From Ahrensia marina (GTDB lineage Bacteria > Pseudomonadota > Alphaproteobacteria > Rhizobiales > Rhizobiaceae), in the NCBI RefSeq assembly GCF_001293565.1, contig NZ_JXMU01000005.1, positions 1 to 64,000 on the forward strand: a stretch of DNA of 64,000 bases. The letters run 5' to 3'. The first letter of the stretch is position 1. Each line of letters starts with the position of its first letter. Below, in pieces: positions 34,893-42,881 of the stretch. The position numbers and the translations under genes were made by a program. A model generated the notes under the pieces. The model did no database searches. It was given only the letters and a program-made list of their open reading frames with translations, and was not told the origin of the DNA.

Positions 34893-35891
34893 TTAATTAA
34901 AGCGGTTTTCAGCAGACGGGAATACCAGCGAATAGCTGACGGTATCGCCATCCATATCAATTTCAGCCGAACCACTTACAGATGCAGGTATGATACGCTG
35001 CAACATGGGCTCGCTAAACACATTCGTAAATTCAGGTTGCAACGCACCTGAATTAGCACTTTCGCGCCAAGTAATATGCGTTTCATCAACGCCTTCTTCA
35101 TTGGGCAAAACCCAACAATCGATGACCGCAGAAACAGCACCGCCGTTTTGCGCGTCACGGCTTGCCAGATTTACAATGAGCTCATGAAGTGCCAGCCCGA
35201 CATGAGTTGCCGCATTGGGTGTCAAAACAGGGTCATCGCCCTTTACTTTTACTCTCGTAATATCGTCCGGGAAATATTTTTTCACTTGGTTTTCAACCAG
35301 ATCGTGAAACCCTGCTCCGGACCAGCTCATATCTGTGACCAAATCCTGCGACGCAGATAAAGAAAAGATGCGGCCGCGAAAGATTTTTAGGAAACTCGCA
35401 AGATCGGACTGCCCGCGTGCTGTTTGGGAGGCCAAGCTCAAAACGATTGCAAGTAGGTTTTTTGACCGGTGGCTCAACTCACGCAAAAGGTTCTTGAGAA
35501 CCTGCTCACGGTGGCGCTCTTCGGAAATGTCTTTGATCATTGTCAATATGAGCGGTTCGCCATAGGCGCCGCCGACAAGATCAATAACAATCTGAAAAAA
35601 ACCGTCGTTGGCAATATGGATTTCAAACTCTTCGGTCTTTTTGCTTTCCAAGACCCGCCTTTTGGCAAGCTTCAACCTTTGTCCCAAATCTTCGCCGAAT
35701 ATCTCTGTATCAACAGGGTCGGTATCCTGATTGAATTGCCAAGATTTATGCATGTTGGCAACGAATAAATATTCTCCGCTTTCAGCCTGCGCACATACGC
35801 AAACACCTGAATGAACAAGTGCAAGGATAAGGCCATCACGAAAGCGATCTTCCCTGTAATCCTTACGATGCCACGTCAGGTTTCTTTTCAC
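34893..35891 (-). CDS. PAS-type HWE-family histidine kinase with degenerate ATP lid
   Basis: This 332-residue protein is probably cytoplasmic. Residues about 20-130 form a PAS-like domain ending ILTMIKDISEER. The phosphoacceptor region RELSHRSKNLLAIVLSLASQT and the W-x-E of THITWRESA place it in the HWE family. The N box (ALHELIVNLAS) is present, but the GFG motif expected before the last helix reads NVFSEPMLQRI, so ATP binding may be weakened. It lies between the CHASE kinase and phyR on the same strand. It could be a regulator or a weak phosphatase in the PhyR pathway. Confidence 0.82.
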   Translation of the reverse strand: MKRNLTWHRKDYREDRFRDGLILALVHSGVCVCAQAESGEYLFVANMHKSWQFNQDTDPVDTEIFGEDLGQRLKLAKRRVLESKKTEEFEIHIANDGFFQIVIDLVGGAYGEPLILTMIKDISEERHREQVLKNLLRELSHRSKNLLAIVLSLASQTARGQSDLASFLKIFRGRIFSLSASQDLVTDMSWSGAGFHDLVENQVKKYFPDDITRVKVKGDDPVLTPNAATHVGLALHELIVNLASRDAQNGGAVSAVIDCWVLPNEEGVDETHITWRESANSGALQPEFTNVFSEPMLQRIIPASVSGSAEIDMDGDTVSYSLVFPSAENRFN

Positions 35892-35924
35892 AGTCCAGCC
35901 CTTTTATTGCCCGAATTACTCAGT

Positions 35925-35958
35925 AAGTGGTGCCGCATAAGCGGCACCACTTTTTTTT
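35925..35958 (+). terminator. Strong hairpin between HWE kinase and DUF1328 gene
   Basis: AAGTGGTGCCGC (35925-35936) and GCGGCACCACTT (35941-35952) form a 12-bp perfect stem with loop ATAA, followed on the plus strand by a T run to 35958. Only minus-strand genes flank it. On the minus strand the stem is followed by just two T, so it may still separate DUF1328 from the kinase gene, but less classically. Confidence 0.6.
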
Positions 35959-35969
35959 AATACTCAAAA

Positions 35970-36131
35970 CTATCTACGCACCAGCGACAAGACTGCTGAC
36001 AGCAACAGAAAAACCAAAAATGCATAAAATAGAATTTGTGCGATTCCCACTGACGCTCCTGCAATTCCGCTAAAGCCTAAAAGGCCTGCGACAAGTGCAA
36101 CAACGAGAAACAGAAGTGCGTAATGTAACAT
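35970..36131 (-). CDS. DUF1328-family small membrane protein
   Basis: This 53-residue protein consists of two hydrophobic helices ([19 protein letters not shown] and [19 protein letters not shown]) and a final VRR. Length and pattern are those of the DUF1328/YtjA family. AGGAG stands 7 bases before ATG 36131. A GGAAC-N17-GTT promoter lies just upstream, so it is probably a general stress gene. Confidence 0.88.
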   Translation of the reverse strand: MLHYALLFLVVALVAGLLGFSGIAGASVGIAQILFYAFLVFLLLSAVLSLVRR

Positions 36132-36161
36132 TGTTTTCTCCTAACTTATTCTTGAGAACTC

Positions 36162-36186
36162 AACGCTCAATGACGCAATGTGTTCC
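36162..36186 (-). promoter_or_regulatory. EcfG-type promoter of the DUF1328 gene
   Basis: Minus strand GGAAC (36186-36182), 17 bases, GTT (36164-36162) with C before GTT. It lies 31 bases upstream of the DUF1328 start and just after the phyR stop codon. Confidence 0.75.
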
Positions 36187-36189
36187 AAC

Positions 36190-36984
36190 TTAGGCAGCTT
36201 CGCTTTCCGCTTCATTGAAGAAAAGTGCCTGACTGATCAGCGCTTTGACCATCTGTGGATCGAACGGTTTGGTGACGAGGAAAGCAGGCTCCGGCCGCTC
36301 GCCAGTCAATAGTTTTTCGGGGAAAGCAGTAATGAAGATGACAGGAATATCTGCCGTTTTCAAAATATCATTCACAGCATCAATGCCCGAACTACCGTCT
36401 GCCAGTTGAATATCCGCAAGCACCATTTTAGGGCTCGAGCGGTTGAAAAGCTCCACAGCTTCCGAATGGGTCCGTGCAATGCCTGATACGCTATGACCCA
36501 AATCTTCAACCATCGCTTCGATATCCATTGCGATCAACGGCTCGTCTTCGATGATCATAATTTCGGTCGCTACCTGATCTGCGATCTGAGAAGATGCTTC
36601 ATCAAGCAGGTCTCCGACCTCATTCTTTTCGCGATCCAGAATTTCACCGATTTCGTCAACGGTGAAATTTTCCAATGATGCTAGAAGAAAAGCCTGGCGC
36701 GCCGCAGTACCGACATTTGATAAATTTCTGGCGGCATTCTTTTCCCATGCGAATGGTGAATTCATTTCCGGAATTTTCACATCCGATGATGCGAAAATAC
36801 CTGCAAACATTTTAAAAAGAGCGACGCGATCGCTTGTAGCAGTCGGAAACGCGCCCACATCCGCAATAAGAGCTTCAAGCGTTGCGGCAACGTAAGCATC
36901 GCCCGATGTCTGTGAGCCAGTTACGGCACGTGCATACCGGCGCAGAAGTGGTAAATGCCCTGCAATACGCGTAGATAATGTCAT
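36190..36984 (-). CDS. phyR: Anti-anti-sigma response regulator PhyR
   Basis: This 264-residue protein has an N-terminal sigma-like domain (about 1-130: HLPLLRRYARAVTGSQTSGDAYV, then LENFTVDEIGEIL) followed by a receiver domain (IMIIEDEPLIAMDIEAM, phosphoacceptor Asp in MVLADIQLADGSSG, and LVTKPFDPQMV with the conserved Lys). When phosphorylated, PhyR binds NepR and releases EcfG. ATG 36984 gives the usual length; an upstream ATG at 37047 would add an unrelated stretch. It is divergent from nepR-ecfG, the classical arrangement. Confidence 0.96.
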   Translation of the reverse strand: MTLSTRIAGHLPLLRRYARAVTGSQTSGDAYVAATLEALIADVGAFPTATSDRVALFKMFAGIFASSDVKIPEMNSPFAWEKNAARNLSNVGTAARQAFLLASLENFTVDEIGEILDREKNEVGDLLDEASSQIADQVATEIMIIEDEPLIAMDIEAMVEDLGHSVSGIARTHSEAVELFNRSSPKMVLADIQLADGSSGIDAVNDILKTADIPVIFITAFPEKLLTGERPEPAFLVTKPFDPQMVKALISQALFFNEAESEAA

Positions 36985-37053
36985 TCCTAGTATTCCTTTG
37001 AAGATCTTCATCGTAAGATAAATGGGGCATAACAAAAAAAGTTCCAAGTGAAT

Positions 37054-37078
37054 GGAACTTTATTTTTGTTAGCGCGTT
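37054..37078 (+). promoter_or_regulatory. EcfG-type promoter of nepR-ecfG
   Basis: GGAAC (37054-37058), 17 bases, GTT (37076-37078), with C before GTT. It lies 32 bases upstream of nepR and indicates positive autoregulation of the stress sigma factor, as known in related bacteria. Confidence 0.85.
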
Positions 37079-37109
37079 TAAGATGGCTAGATTAATTACC
37101 GAGAGTTAA

Positions 37110-37313
37110 ATGACGCATTCACAAAGTAAAAAACTAGGGCAAGAAAGAGCGAACAGCAACAATGCCGCCAGTGAGGTCACCAATCAAATTTCAAACAAGC
37201 TTCAGGCTCTTTACAAATCAGTAGAAGATCAAACGATTCCGGATAGGTTTCTTGACCTGCTGGAACAGCTTGATGCCGCTGAGAGTAAACATTCAAAGGA
37301 CGGCCATCAATGA
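37110..37313 (+). CDS. nepR: Anti-sigma factor NepR
   Basis: This 67-residue protein has the NepR core in ISNKLQALYKSVEDQTIPDRFLDLLEQLD, two short helices that clamp either EcfG or the sigma-like domain of PhyR. The flanks are polar and probably disordered, as usual. Its stop overlaps the ecfG start by 4 bases (ATGA), giving coupled synthesis of the sigma and anti-sigma factors. Confidence 0.93.
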   Translation: MTHSQSKKLGQERANSNNAASEVTNQISNKLQALYKSVEDQTIPDRFLDLLEQLDAAESKHSKDGHQ

Positions 37314-37876
37314 GCGCTGCGGAACAAGATTTGGACCCGGGATTCAAAAAAGAATTGCTGGGCAGCCTGCCCAGCCTGCGCGCTTTTGCCTATTCGCTGA
37401 CCGGCGCATCCGACAAAGCAGATGACCTTGTGCAGGACACTGTTTTAAAAGCTTGGGCCAAAAACAAGAGTTTCCAAATGGGAACCAATATGAAGGCTTG
37501 GCTTTTCACAATTCTGCGCAATGAATTCTACAGCCAGATGCGCAAGAAAGGCCGTGAGGTACAAGATACCGAAGGCACATTTACAGACAGCCTTGCGGTG
37601 CATCCCGGACAGGATAGCGCTCTGGACATGCAAGATTTTAAAAAAGCTCTCGATCAACTGCCTGAAGACCAACGTGAAGCGATCGTTTTGATCGGCGCCT
37701 CAGGCTTTTCATATGAAGAAGCCGCAGAAATTTGTGATTGCGCGGTCGGGACCATAAAAAGCCGTGTCAGCCGAGCCCGCATACGACTGACGGAAATTCT
37801 GGATGTCAAAGGTGCGTCAGATTATGTGATGGACGCAAACGCAGCATCAATCGGTTCACGCGCCTATTCCAGGTAA
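37310..37876 (+). CDS. ecfG: General stress ECF sigma factor EcfG
   Basis: This 188-residue ECF15-type sigma factor has region 2 in RAFAYSLTGASDKADDLVQDTVLKAW and NMKAWLFTILRNEFYSQMRKKG, and region 4 in LDQLPEDQREAIVLIGASGFSYEEAAEI followed by the recognition helix VGTIKSRVSRAR. It recognises GGAAC-N16/17-GTT promoters, of which five are visible in this window. It is coupled to nepR by a 4-base overlap. Confidence 0.95.
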   Translation: MSAAEQDLDPGFKKELLGSLPSLRAFAYSLTGASDKADDLVQDTVLKAWAKNKSFQMGTNMKAWLFTILRNEFYSQMRKKGREVQDTEGTFTDSLAVHPGQDSALDMQDFKKALDQLPEDQREAIVLIGASGFSYEEAAEICDCAVGTIKSRVSRARIRLTEILDVKGASDYVMDANAASIGSRAYSR

Positions 37877-37930
37877 GTCTTTCTTTCCTAACGATATTGA
37901 TATTTCACGCGAATTCTGGATTCATGCCGC

Positions 37931-38290
37931 TTAAGCCAGTAAAGGCGTCAGTTTTTCGACTACTTGCTCGTCGGTAAACGGTTTGGCAAGTGCGGCATGA
38001 AAAGGGAGTTGAAAATAGGTTTTCGGGTCAGTATCGCTAACAGTCATCAATACAATTGAAGGGTTAGAAGCTGCGACGATTTCATCAAAGCTACTGATAA
38101 TTTCGGCAGGCATGTCTGCATCGAGAATCAAGATATCGCAGCCGGTTTTCGGAAGTTTTTCAAGAGCCTCATCGGGCATAATTACATGGGTTTTACAGGT
38201 AAAATTCTCAGTAATAATGCGCTCTACATCAATTGCGATAAGGTATTCGCGCTCTATTATTGCTATAACCTGACCAGAAACAGTTGACAT
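37931..38290 (-). CDS. Stand-alone receiver-domain protein
   Basis: This 119-residue protein contains one receiver domain and no output. The phosphoacceptor Asp is in DILILDADMP, Thr in IVLMTVSD and Lys in AALAKPFTDEQ. The acidic pair is replaced by E-R-E near the N terminus. It is convergent with ecfG and 54 bases away. Single-domain regulators next to PhyR loci often modulate phosphate flow from HWE kinases; that role is inferred. ATG 38290 (MSTVSG) is preferred to one 24 bases upstream. Confidence 0.8.
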   Translation of the reverse strand: MSTVSGQVIAIIEREYLIAIDVERIITENFTCKTHVIMPDEALEKLPKTGCDILILDADMPAEIISSFDEIVAASNPSIVLMTVSDTDPKTYFQLPFHAALAKPFTDEQVVEKLTPLLA

Positions 38291-38403
38291 TTTCCGCTCC
38301 GAAAATAATGCCATTCGCAGGACTTGCAGAGACTGTCATTTAAAAAAGACATATACAGCAACATTATTTATGTTCCTGCCTTGCCATAATTAAAGGAAAT
38401 TAC

Positions 38404-39165
38404 ATGAAAGACGGGCAGCCCAACACCGCAGGCGCAGGTCGCACAGATTGTGCTCATTGCCCGTTAGGTAAACTGGATCATTTCCGCCGTTTTGATGACG
38501 ACGAACAGGATTATGTCGAAGGATTTAAGACCGGCGAACTTATCACGGAGACCGGCGCGACCATCATTGTTGATGGAGCTCATAACGCGCATCTTTATAC
38601 TTTACTGTCCGGCTGGGCGTTCAGATATAAAATAATGGAAGACGGCCGAAGGCAGATATTAAACTATGCCGTGCCAGGCGATTTGTTGGGGTTACAAGGC
38701 AGTATAACCGGCGAAATGCAGCATTCAGTGGAAGCGCTCAGTCCGCTGACATTATGTGTGTTCGAACGCGACAGAGTTAATGAGCTTTTTTCGAACCACC
38801 CTGACCTTGCATTTGACATCACATGGATCGCCGCCCGGGAGGAGCGTATACTCGACGAACACCTGCTTTCGATTGGCCGCCGCTCTGCCTATGAACGCGC
38901 GGCATATTTATTGGCTTTCTTGAACCGGCGCGGACGTCTTTCGGGTATTTTGACATCCAAGCACAATGTCATCCCCATCACACAACAACATGTTGCCGAT
39001 ACGCTTGGTCTGTCGATTGTCCATACAAACAAAACGCTAAAAAAGCTGAAAGATCGGAAGCTGATCGCTTGGGGCGATGGCGGTTGTCGCGTGATTGACG
39101 AAAACCAATTGGCAGAAATCGCCGGATGGGAAGAAACAGAAGAGAAGCGCCGCCCCTTTATTTAA
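38404..39165 (+). CDS. Crp/Fnr-family transcriptional regulator
   Basis: This 253-residue protein has a cyclic-nucleotide-type beta barrel at about 45-150 (LYTLLSGWAFRYKIMEDGRRQILNYAVPGDLLG) and a winged helix at about 170-235 (ITQQHVADTLGLSIVHTNKTLKKLKDRKL). Two cysteines near the N terminus (CAHCPLG) are not enough for an FNR [4Fe-4S] site. Such regulators often flank GSR loci in Hyphomicrobiales. AAGGA is 8 bases before ATG 38404. The effector is unknown. Confidence 0.87.
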   Translation: MKDGQPNTAGAGRTDCAHCPLGKLDHFRRFDDDEQDYVEGFKTGELITETGATIIVDGAHNAHLYTLLSGWAFRYKIMEDGRRQILNYAVPGDLLGLQGSITGEMQHSVEALSPLTLCVFERDRVNELFSNHPDLAFDITWIAAREERILDEHLLSIGRRSAYERAAYLLAFLNRRGRLSGILTSKHNVIPITQQHVADTLGLSIVHTNKTLKKLKDRKLIAWGDGGCRVIDENQLAEIAGWEETEEKRRPFI

Positions 39166-39200
39166 GCCAGCCCCAGTTACCTGCATAATCATATCATATA

Positions 39201-39232
39201 AAAACGCACCGCCTGAAAAGGCGGTGCGTTTT
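39201..39232. terminator. Bidirectional terminator between the Crp/Fnr gene and dps
   Basis: AAAACGCACCGCC (39201-39213) and GGCGGTGCGTTTT (39220-39232) form a 13-bp perfect stem with loop TGAAAA, with A and T runs on the two sides. It serves the convergent genes ending at 39165 and 39253. Confidence 0.9.
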
Positions 39233-39252
39233 GTTATTCATGAAGAATAAAA

Positions 39253-39762
39253 TCAGTCTGAAATGATAGACTTGAGCATCCAGAGTGCCTTCTCGTGGAA
39301 AGTCAGACGTTCTGTCAGCATATCTTCGGTTACCAGATCGCCGGCATCGCCTGCTTTTTCGCCTAGCTCACGAATTTGACGGGACGCGGCTTCATGGTCC
39401 TTGATCAGATCAGCGACCATGTCATGTGCACTTGAATTATCAACGCTATGACCAGTCGGCGCGAAATTTTTCATGTCACCAAAGTTTACTGGCGCAATAT
39501 GACCTAATGCACGCACACGCTCGGCGATGACATCGGCAGCTTCAAACAGCGCGTTATACTGATCTTCAGTCAGCTCATGGATGGGGCCAAACAAAGGGCC
39601 AACAACGTTCCAATGATAAACCTGCGTTTTGATCATCAGCTTGTAAGTCGATGCAAGAACATCAGAAAGACCCTCAGAAGCTTTTTCTAAATAGCTTTCA
39701 TCAAGGCCGATTTTCGGCTTAACTTCCTTGGTTTCTGGTTTTAAAGCTGTCACTTTAGCCAT
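39253..39762 (-). CDS. dps: Dps-family DNA-protecting ferritin-like protein
   Basis: This 169-residue protein has the Dps ferroxidase signature: YHWNVVGPLFGPIHELTEDQYNALFEAADVIAERVRALG carries the His, Asp and Glu ligands, and the C-terminal part has KDHEAASRQIREL. A Lys-rich N-terminal tail of about 20 residues may bind DNA. Dps takes up iron with hydrogen peroxide and compacts DNA under stress. It is the last gene of a four-gene run whose first gene has an EcfG-type promoter. AAGGAG precedes the start. Confidence 0.94.
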   Translation of the reverse strand: MAKVTALKPETKEVKPKIGLDESYLEKASEGLSDVLASTYKLMIKTQVYHWNVVGPLFGPIHELTEDQYNALFEAADVIAERVRALGHIAPVNFGDMKNFAPTGHSVDNSSAHDMVADLIKDHEAASRQIRELGEKAGDAGDLVTEDMLTERLTFHEKALWMLKSIISD

Positions 39763-39779
39763 AATTGAAACTCCTTAAT

Positions 39780-39971
39780 TTAATTAGATTGCGTTTCGCT
39801 TTGAACATTTTCATTCGGAACCATTCCCCCAGTTTGGGAATCGCTGAAGATCAACTCGACGCCAAACCAGACAGCAAGAGCCAGACCAATGGCGATAAGC
39901 AGTACTTTCAGTACCGGCATGCCCTTTCTGCCTTGCCGTGCTTCAACTTCTGTTTCTACGGTTCTAGGCAT
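39780..39971 (-). CDS. Small single-pass membrane protein
   Basis: This 63-residue protein is not recognised as a named family. After a charged N terminus (MPRTVETEVEARQGRKG) comes one membrane helix (about 18-38, VLKVLLIAIGLALAVWFGVEL), then a short polar tail. ATG 39971 follows AGGAAAGGA. It lies between a holin-like membrane protein and dps in the presumed stress operon. Confidence 0.75.
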   Translation of the reverse strand: MPRTVETEVEARQGRKGMPVLKVLLIAIGLALAVWFGVELIFSDSQTGGMVPNENVQSETQSN

Positions 39972-40030
39972 GATAAATCCTTTCCTGACTGTTTGTGCAG
40001 AATGCTTTGCAAACAAAATTTGGTGCGATT

Positions 40031-40450
40031 TTACTTACGCGATTGAGATAATTTGGTTGCCGCAAATGCTGCAGCGGCAACCATAAGTAGCTTTTTAAGA
40101 TCCATTGGACCGGCCGCAGATGACACAGAACTCGCGCCCATCTGCGCAACCGCTGCTGTATTGTGGATCATTCCGCGTCGAAGCCTTTTATCCCGGTAAC
40201 TCAGGACCGCAATAATGGCGAGAACGAGCAAGCTTGTCGCCGCTGCGATCAAGGCCGCTGCCACAACTGCTTCAAGCGCGCCATAATGATCGGCGGCGTA
40301 AATGATCGCAGATATAATCGCCAGCACATAAGTCGTTAGCGCGAACAAGCCAAGCAATGCGTACAGTAAAGCCTGACGTTTTGTTCGCTTCACCGTTGTC
40401 GCCACATCGGATTTAACGGCAGTAAACAATAGGGGCAAAAAGGCGTTCAT
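40031..40450 (-). CDS. YqjE/phage-holin-III-like membrane protein
   Basis: This 139-residue protein has two adjacent membrane helices (about 28-52 and 58-83), separated by a short ADHYGALEA turn, and a third weak hydrophobic stretch near the C terminus. It resembles DUF1469/holin superfamily III members (YqjE), which commonly follow a DUF883 gene. Here it starts 5 bases before the DUF883-like stop in the same order, which supports the call. Confidence 0.7.
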   Translation of the reverse strand: MNAFLPLLFTAVKSDVATTVKRTKRQALLYALLGLFALTTYVLAIISAIIYAADHYGALEAVVAAALIAAATSLLVLAIIAVLSYRDKRLRRGMIHNTAAVAQMGASSVSSAAGPMDLKKLLMVAAAAFAATKLSQSRK

Positions 40451-40454
40451 GGTA

Positions 40455-40805
40455 TTATCTGCGCAAAATCAGCGCTGCCAAAACACCGACACCCGCGGCA
40501 ATGCCAAGGGCCTGATACGGCTTTTCGCGAACCTGATCAGAAACTTTGCGGTCAAGCGCTTCCATTTCTTTGCGCAAACGATCAATCGTCTGCTGGGCGG
40601 TTTCGGATGCGTATTCAGACTTTTGAAGCGCGTTTGCTTTAACTTCTTTCACCCGGTCACTGCCAGCTTCTGTAAGCGCTTGTGCCAATCTACCTACATC
40701 TTCTTTCAACGCTTCAAGTTGAGCTTCAACATTATTGGCGTTGTTTGCACCATTTATCACTTCTTTAGCGCGGCTTGCCGCGCTTGTTTTTGATGCCGCT
40801 GCCAT
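40455..40805 (-). CDS. DUF883 (ElaB/YqjD)-like protein
   Basis: This 116-residue protein has a charged helical body with an even heptad-like pattern (VEAQLEALKEDVGRLAQALTEAG, TIDRLRKEMEALDRKV) and a C-terminal membrane anchor with the family motif REKPYQALGIAAGVGVLAALILRR. YqjD/ElaB proteins bind ribosomes at the inner membrane in stationary phase. GGAGG precedes ATG 40805, and an EcfG-type promoter lies upstream. Confidence 0.85.
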   Translation of the reverse strand: MAAASKTSAASRAKEVINGANNANNVEAQLEALKEDVGRLAQALTEAGSDRVKEVKANALQKSEYASETAQQTIDRLRKEMEALDRKVSDQVREKPYQALGIAAGVGVLAALILRR

Positions 40806-40846
40806 TTGGGCCTCCAAAATTCGTTGTTGATCTTACTTGTCCGAAC

Positions 40847-40871
40847 AACGAGGCAGCCCTGTTTTGGTTCC
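40847..40871 (-). promoter_or_regulatory. EcfG-type promoter of the DUF883-holin-dps gene run
   Basis: Minus strand GGAAC (40871-40867), 17 bases, GTT (40849-40847) with C before GTT, 42 bases upstream of the DUF883-like start. The following four minus-strand genes down to dps have no other promoter of this type, so one stress transcript is likely. Confidence 0.8.
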
Positions 40872-40888
40872 AACTTTAACGGCCAGAT

Positions 40889-42058
40889 TTATAGAAAAAC
40901 GCGCTCAATGAACCAGTAGGCGCCAATCAAGCCGATGATGACCGATGCTGGATTTGAAATATAAGTCCGGTAAAACGGCCGATAACTGAACCATAATCCG
41001 ACAGCAAGGTAAGCCAGAGCGATCACTGTCAATTGTCCCAGTTCCACGCCGATATTAAATCCGATCAGGCTCGTGACAAAACGGCTTCCATCCAAGCCGA
41101 ACTCGCCCAGTACAGAGGCAAAGCCCAGCCCGTGCAGCAAACCAAACAGCAGCACAATAATGAGGCGCCAAGGTTTCATTTCACTGGAAATAATATTTTC
41201 GACCGCAACATAGACGATTGAAGCAGCAATCAACGGCTCCACAATTTCTGGCGCAATATTAATAATGCCCAGAATACCCAGCGCCAGAGTCAAAGTGTGC
41301 GCCAAAGTGAATGTCGTTACCTGAAGCAGCAATGGCTTGAGCTTTGGAGATAGGAAGAACAGCCCCAATACGAAAAGAATATGGTCTAGACCCAACGGCA
41401 GGATGTGCTCAAAGCCGGCAACCACATAACGCTTGAATACCGACCAGGTACTCTCGTCAACGGTCCCTGAACGCGGGATTGCAGCGGAGACCTCACCGTT
41501 GCGTAGAAACGCGGTATAAGCATCCGGACCAGCATCTTGTTGGCGCAAAACCAACTGGCCAAACTTTTGATCCCAGCCTACAGTTACCGGTGTATTATCG
41601 TCAGGTAATTCGGCCCGTAATGTGAGCTTGGAATCTCGCAGCAGTTCGACATTTGCCTCATCCGTCACTTCCACTTCGGCAAGCTCAGGCACTATCTTTG
41701 TTTCACCCGCCATGATCTTGAAACCGGTCTGCATCTGCGGCCAGAATGTTCGGAATTGCTGTTCCAGTTCACCGGGCGGTAATGCGCGCAAATTGTCATA
41801 TTCAGCGGCCTGATCGGACAAGTTTGTGTCTTCAACATCGCTCAAATCCACGCCGGCCACAAACGCTTCCAAATTAACGTCAAGATTCAACGTTATTTCG
41901 TTGTTATCAATGACCAGATCACCAATAGCGGGTCGTGTCTCATGGGCCTGCGCTGCCGTCAGCATTGCAACAAACAACAGCATGACCATTGTTAAGCTTG
42001 ACTTGAGCCAAGACACATTCAAACTGATAGCCATGGAATTACAAAGGTTTCGGAGCAT
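40889..42058 (-). CDS. HupE/UreJ family membrane protein
   Basis: This 389-residue protein has a signal peptide ending TAAQAHE, a soluble domain of about 190 residues, and then six or seven membrane helices with the HupE/UreJ signatures FEHILPLGLDHILFVLGLFF, FTLAHTLTLAL and GLLHGLGFASVL. Related short proteins move nickel or cobalt; this long form is common and untested. ATG 42058 has AAGGCGG 9 bases upstream. That ATG lies on the same CATG as the start of the divergent gene at 42057. Confidence 0.82.
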   Translation of the reverse strand: MLRNLCNSMAISLNVSWLKSSLTMVMLLFVAMLTAAQAHETRPAIGDLVIDNNEITLNLDVNLEAFVAGVDLSDVEDTNLSDQAAEYDNLRALPPGELEQQFRTFWPQMQTGFKIMAGETKIVPELAEVEVTDEANVELLRDSKLTLRAELPDDNTPVTVGWDQKFGQLVLRQQDAGPDAYTAFLRNGEVSAAIPRSGTVDESTWSVFKRYVVAGFEHILPLGLDHILFVLGLFFLSPKLKPLLLQVTTFTLAHTLTLALGILGIINIAPEIVEPLIAASIVYVAVENIISSEMKPWRLIIVLLFGLLHGLGFASVLGEFGLDGSRFVTSLIGFNIGVELGQLTVIALAYLAVGLWFSYRPFYRTYISNPASVIIGLIGAYWFIERVFL

Positions 42059-42881
42059 GTGGATTAACCGCCTTAGAATTTATATTTCTGTTGCCTGTTT
42101 GATCAGCACGCCGGCTTATTCGCATGAATTGTGGCTGGAAGGCGCTGATTATGAAATTGCTATTAATGAAAAAATCGTCAGTGACCTTAAGGTGGGGCAA
42201 AACTTTCAGGGCAGCACCTACTCCTTTTTTCCGGACAGTTTTCAACGCTTTGATGTTGCCCTTGCTGGTCAAGTTAAACCCGTAGAGGGGCGGCTTGGCA
42301 ACCGCCCTGCTGTTGATATTAATGCATTAGGCGAAGGATTAAATATTCTTGTATATCAGTCAAACAATATGATTGTGACCTATACGGAATTTGAAAAATT
42401 CGCATCATTTGTTGAACATAAAGCGCTTGAGAATGCACTTTCAAGACATGAGGAATTAGAATTTCCCAAAGACAAATTTAGAGAAGTTTATTCACGCTAT
42501 GCCAAAAGCCTTGTTGGCGTTGGCAACGCGAAAGGCGCTGATAAAGCTTATGGACTGGAAACAGAGATCGTTGCCCTTAAAAACCCCTACACCGATGATC
42601 TTGATGACGGGTTTGATGTCAAAGTGCTTTATCAGGGAAAACCGCGCAAAAATGCGCAGGTGGAAATTTACGAAAAAAAGGCCAACAGCGAAGAGGCCGC
42701 AGAGGTTTTCACGACAACCACCAATGATAAAGGCATTGCCTCCATTGATGTAAAACCGGGTTATGTTTACCAGCTTGATGCTGTTGTAATCCGCCAACCC
42801 GCCAAAGAACTGGCAGAAGAAAAAGATGCCGTATGGGAGACGTTGTGGGCCAACATGACCTTTGCGACACCGCCATCCTGA
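42057..42881 (+). CDS. DUF4198-like periplasmic protein
   Basis: This 274-residue precursor has a signal peptide (MWINRLRIYISVACLISTPAYS) and the HELWLEG opening typical of DUF4198/NikK-like proteins. The C-terminal part (DDGFDVKVLYQGKPRKNAQVEIYEKK, TNDKGIASIDVKPGYVYQL) is an immunoglobulin-like domain. DUF4198 genes often sit beside metal uptake genes, which fits the divergent HupE/UreJ partner. Start 42057 gives the signal peptide directly; an upstream in-frame ATG at 42033 is possible. The frame is open much further upstream, but that part lies inside the opposite gene. Confidence 0.78.
   Translation: MWINRLRIYISVACLISTPAYSHELWLEGADYEIAINEKIVSDLKVGQNFQGSTYSFFPDSFQRFDVALAGQVKPVEGRLGNRPAVDINALGEGLNILVYQSNNMIVTYTEFEKFASFVEHKALENALSRHEELEFPKDKFREVYSRYAKSLVGVGNAKGADKAYGLETEIVALKNPYTDDLDDGFDVKVLYQGKPRKNAQVEIYEKKANSEEAAEVFTTTTNDKGIASIDVKPGYVYQLDAVVIRQPAKELAEEKDAVWETLWANMTFATPPS

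Noticed and set aside
37019-37045. GGAAC on the minus strand upstream of phyR as an EcfG promoter
   Set aside because: At 17 bases the -10 position reads ATT, not GTT, and no 16-base match exists. It may be a weak promoter, but the evidence is not enough.
41826-42056. Upstream extension of the DUF4198-like frame into the HupE/UreJ-like gene
   Set aside because: The extension is antisense to a well supported coding region, and the signal peptide starts at 42057.
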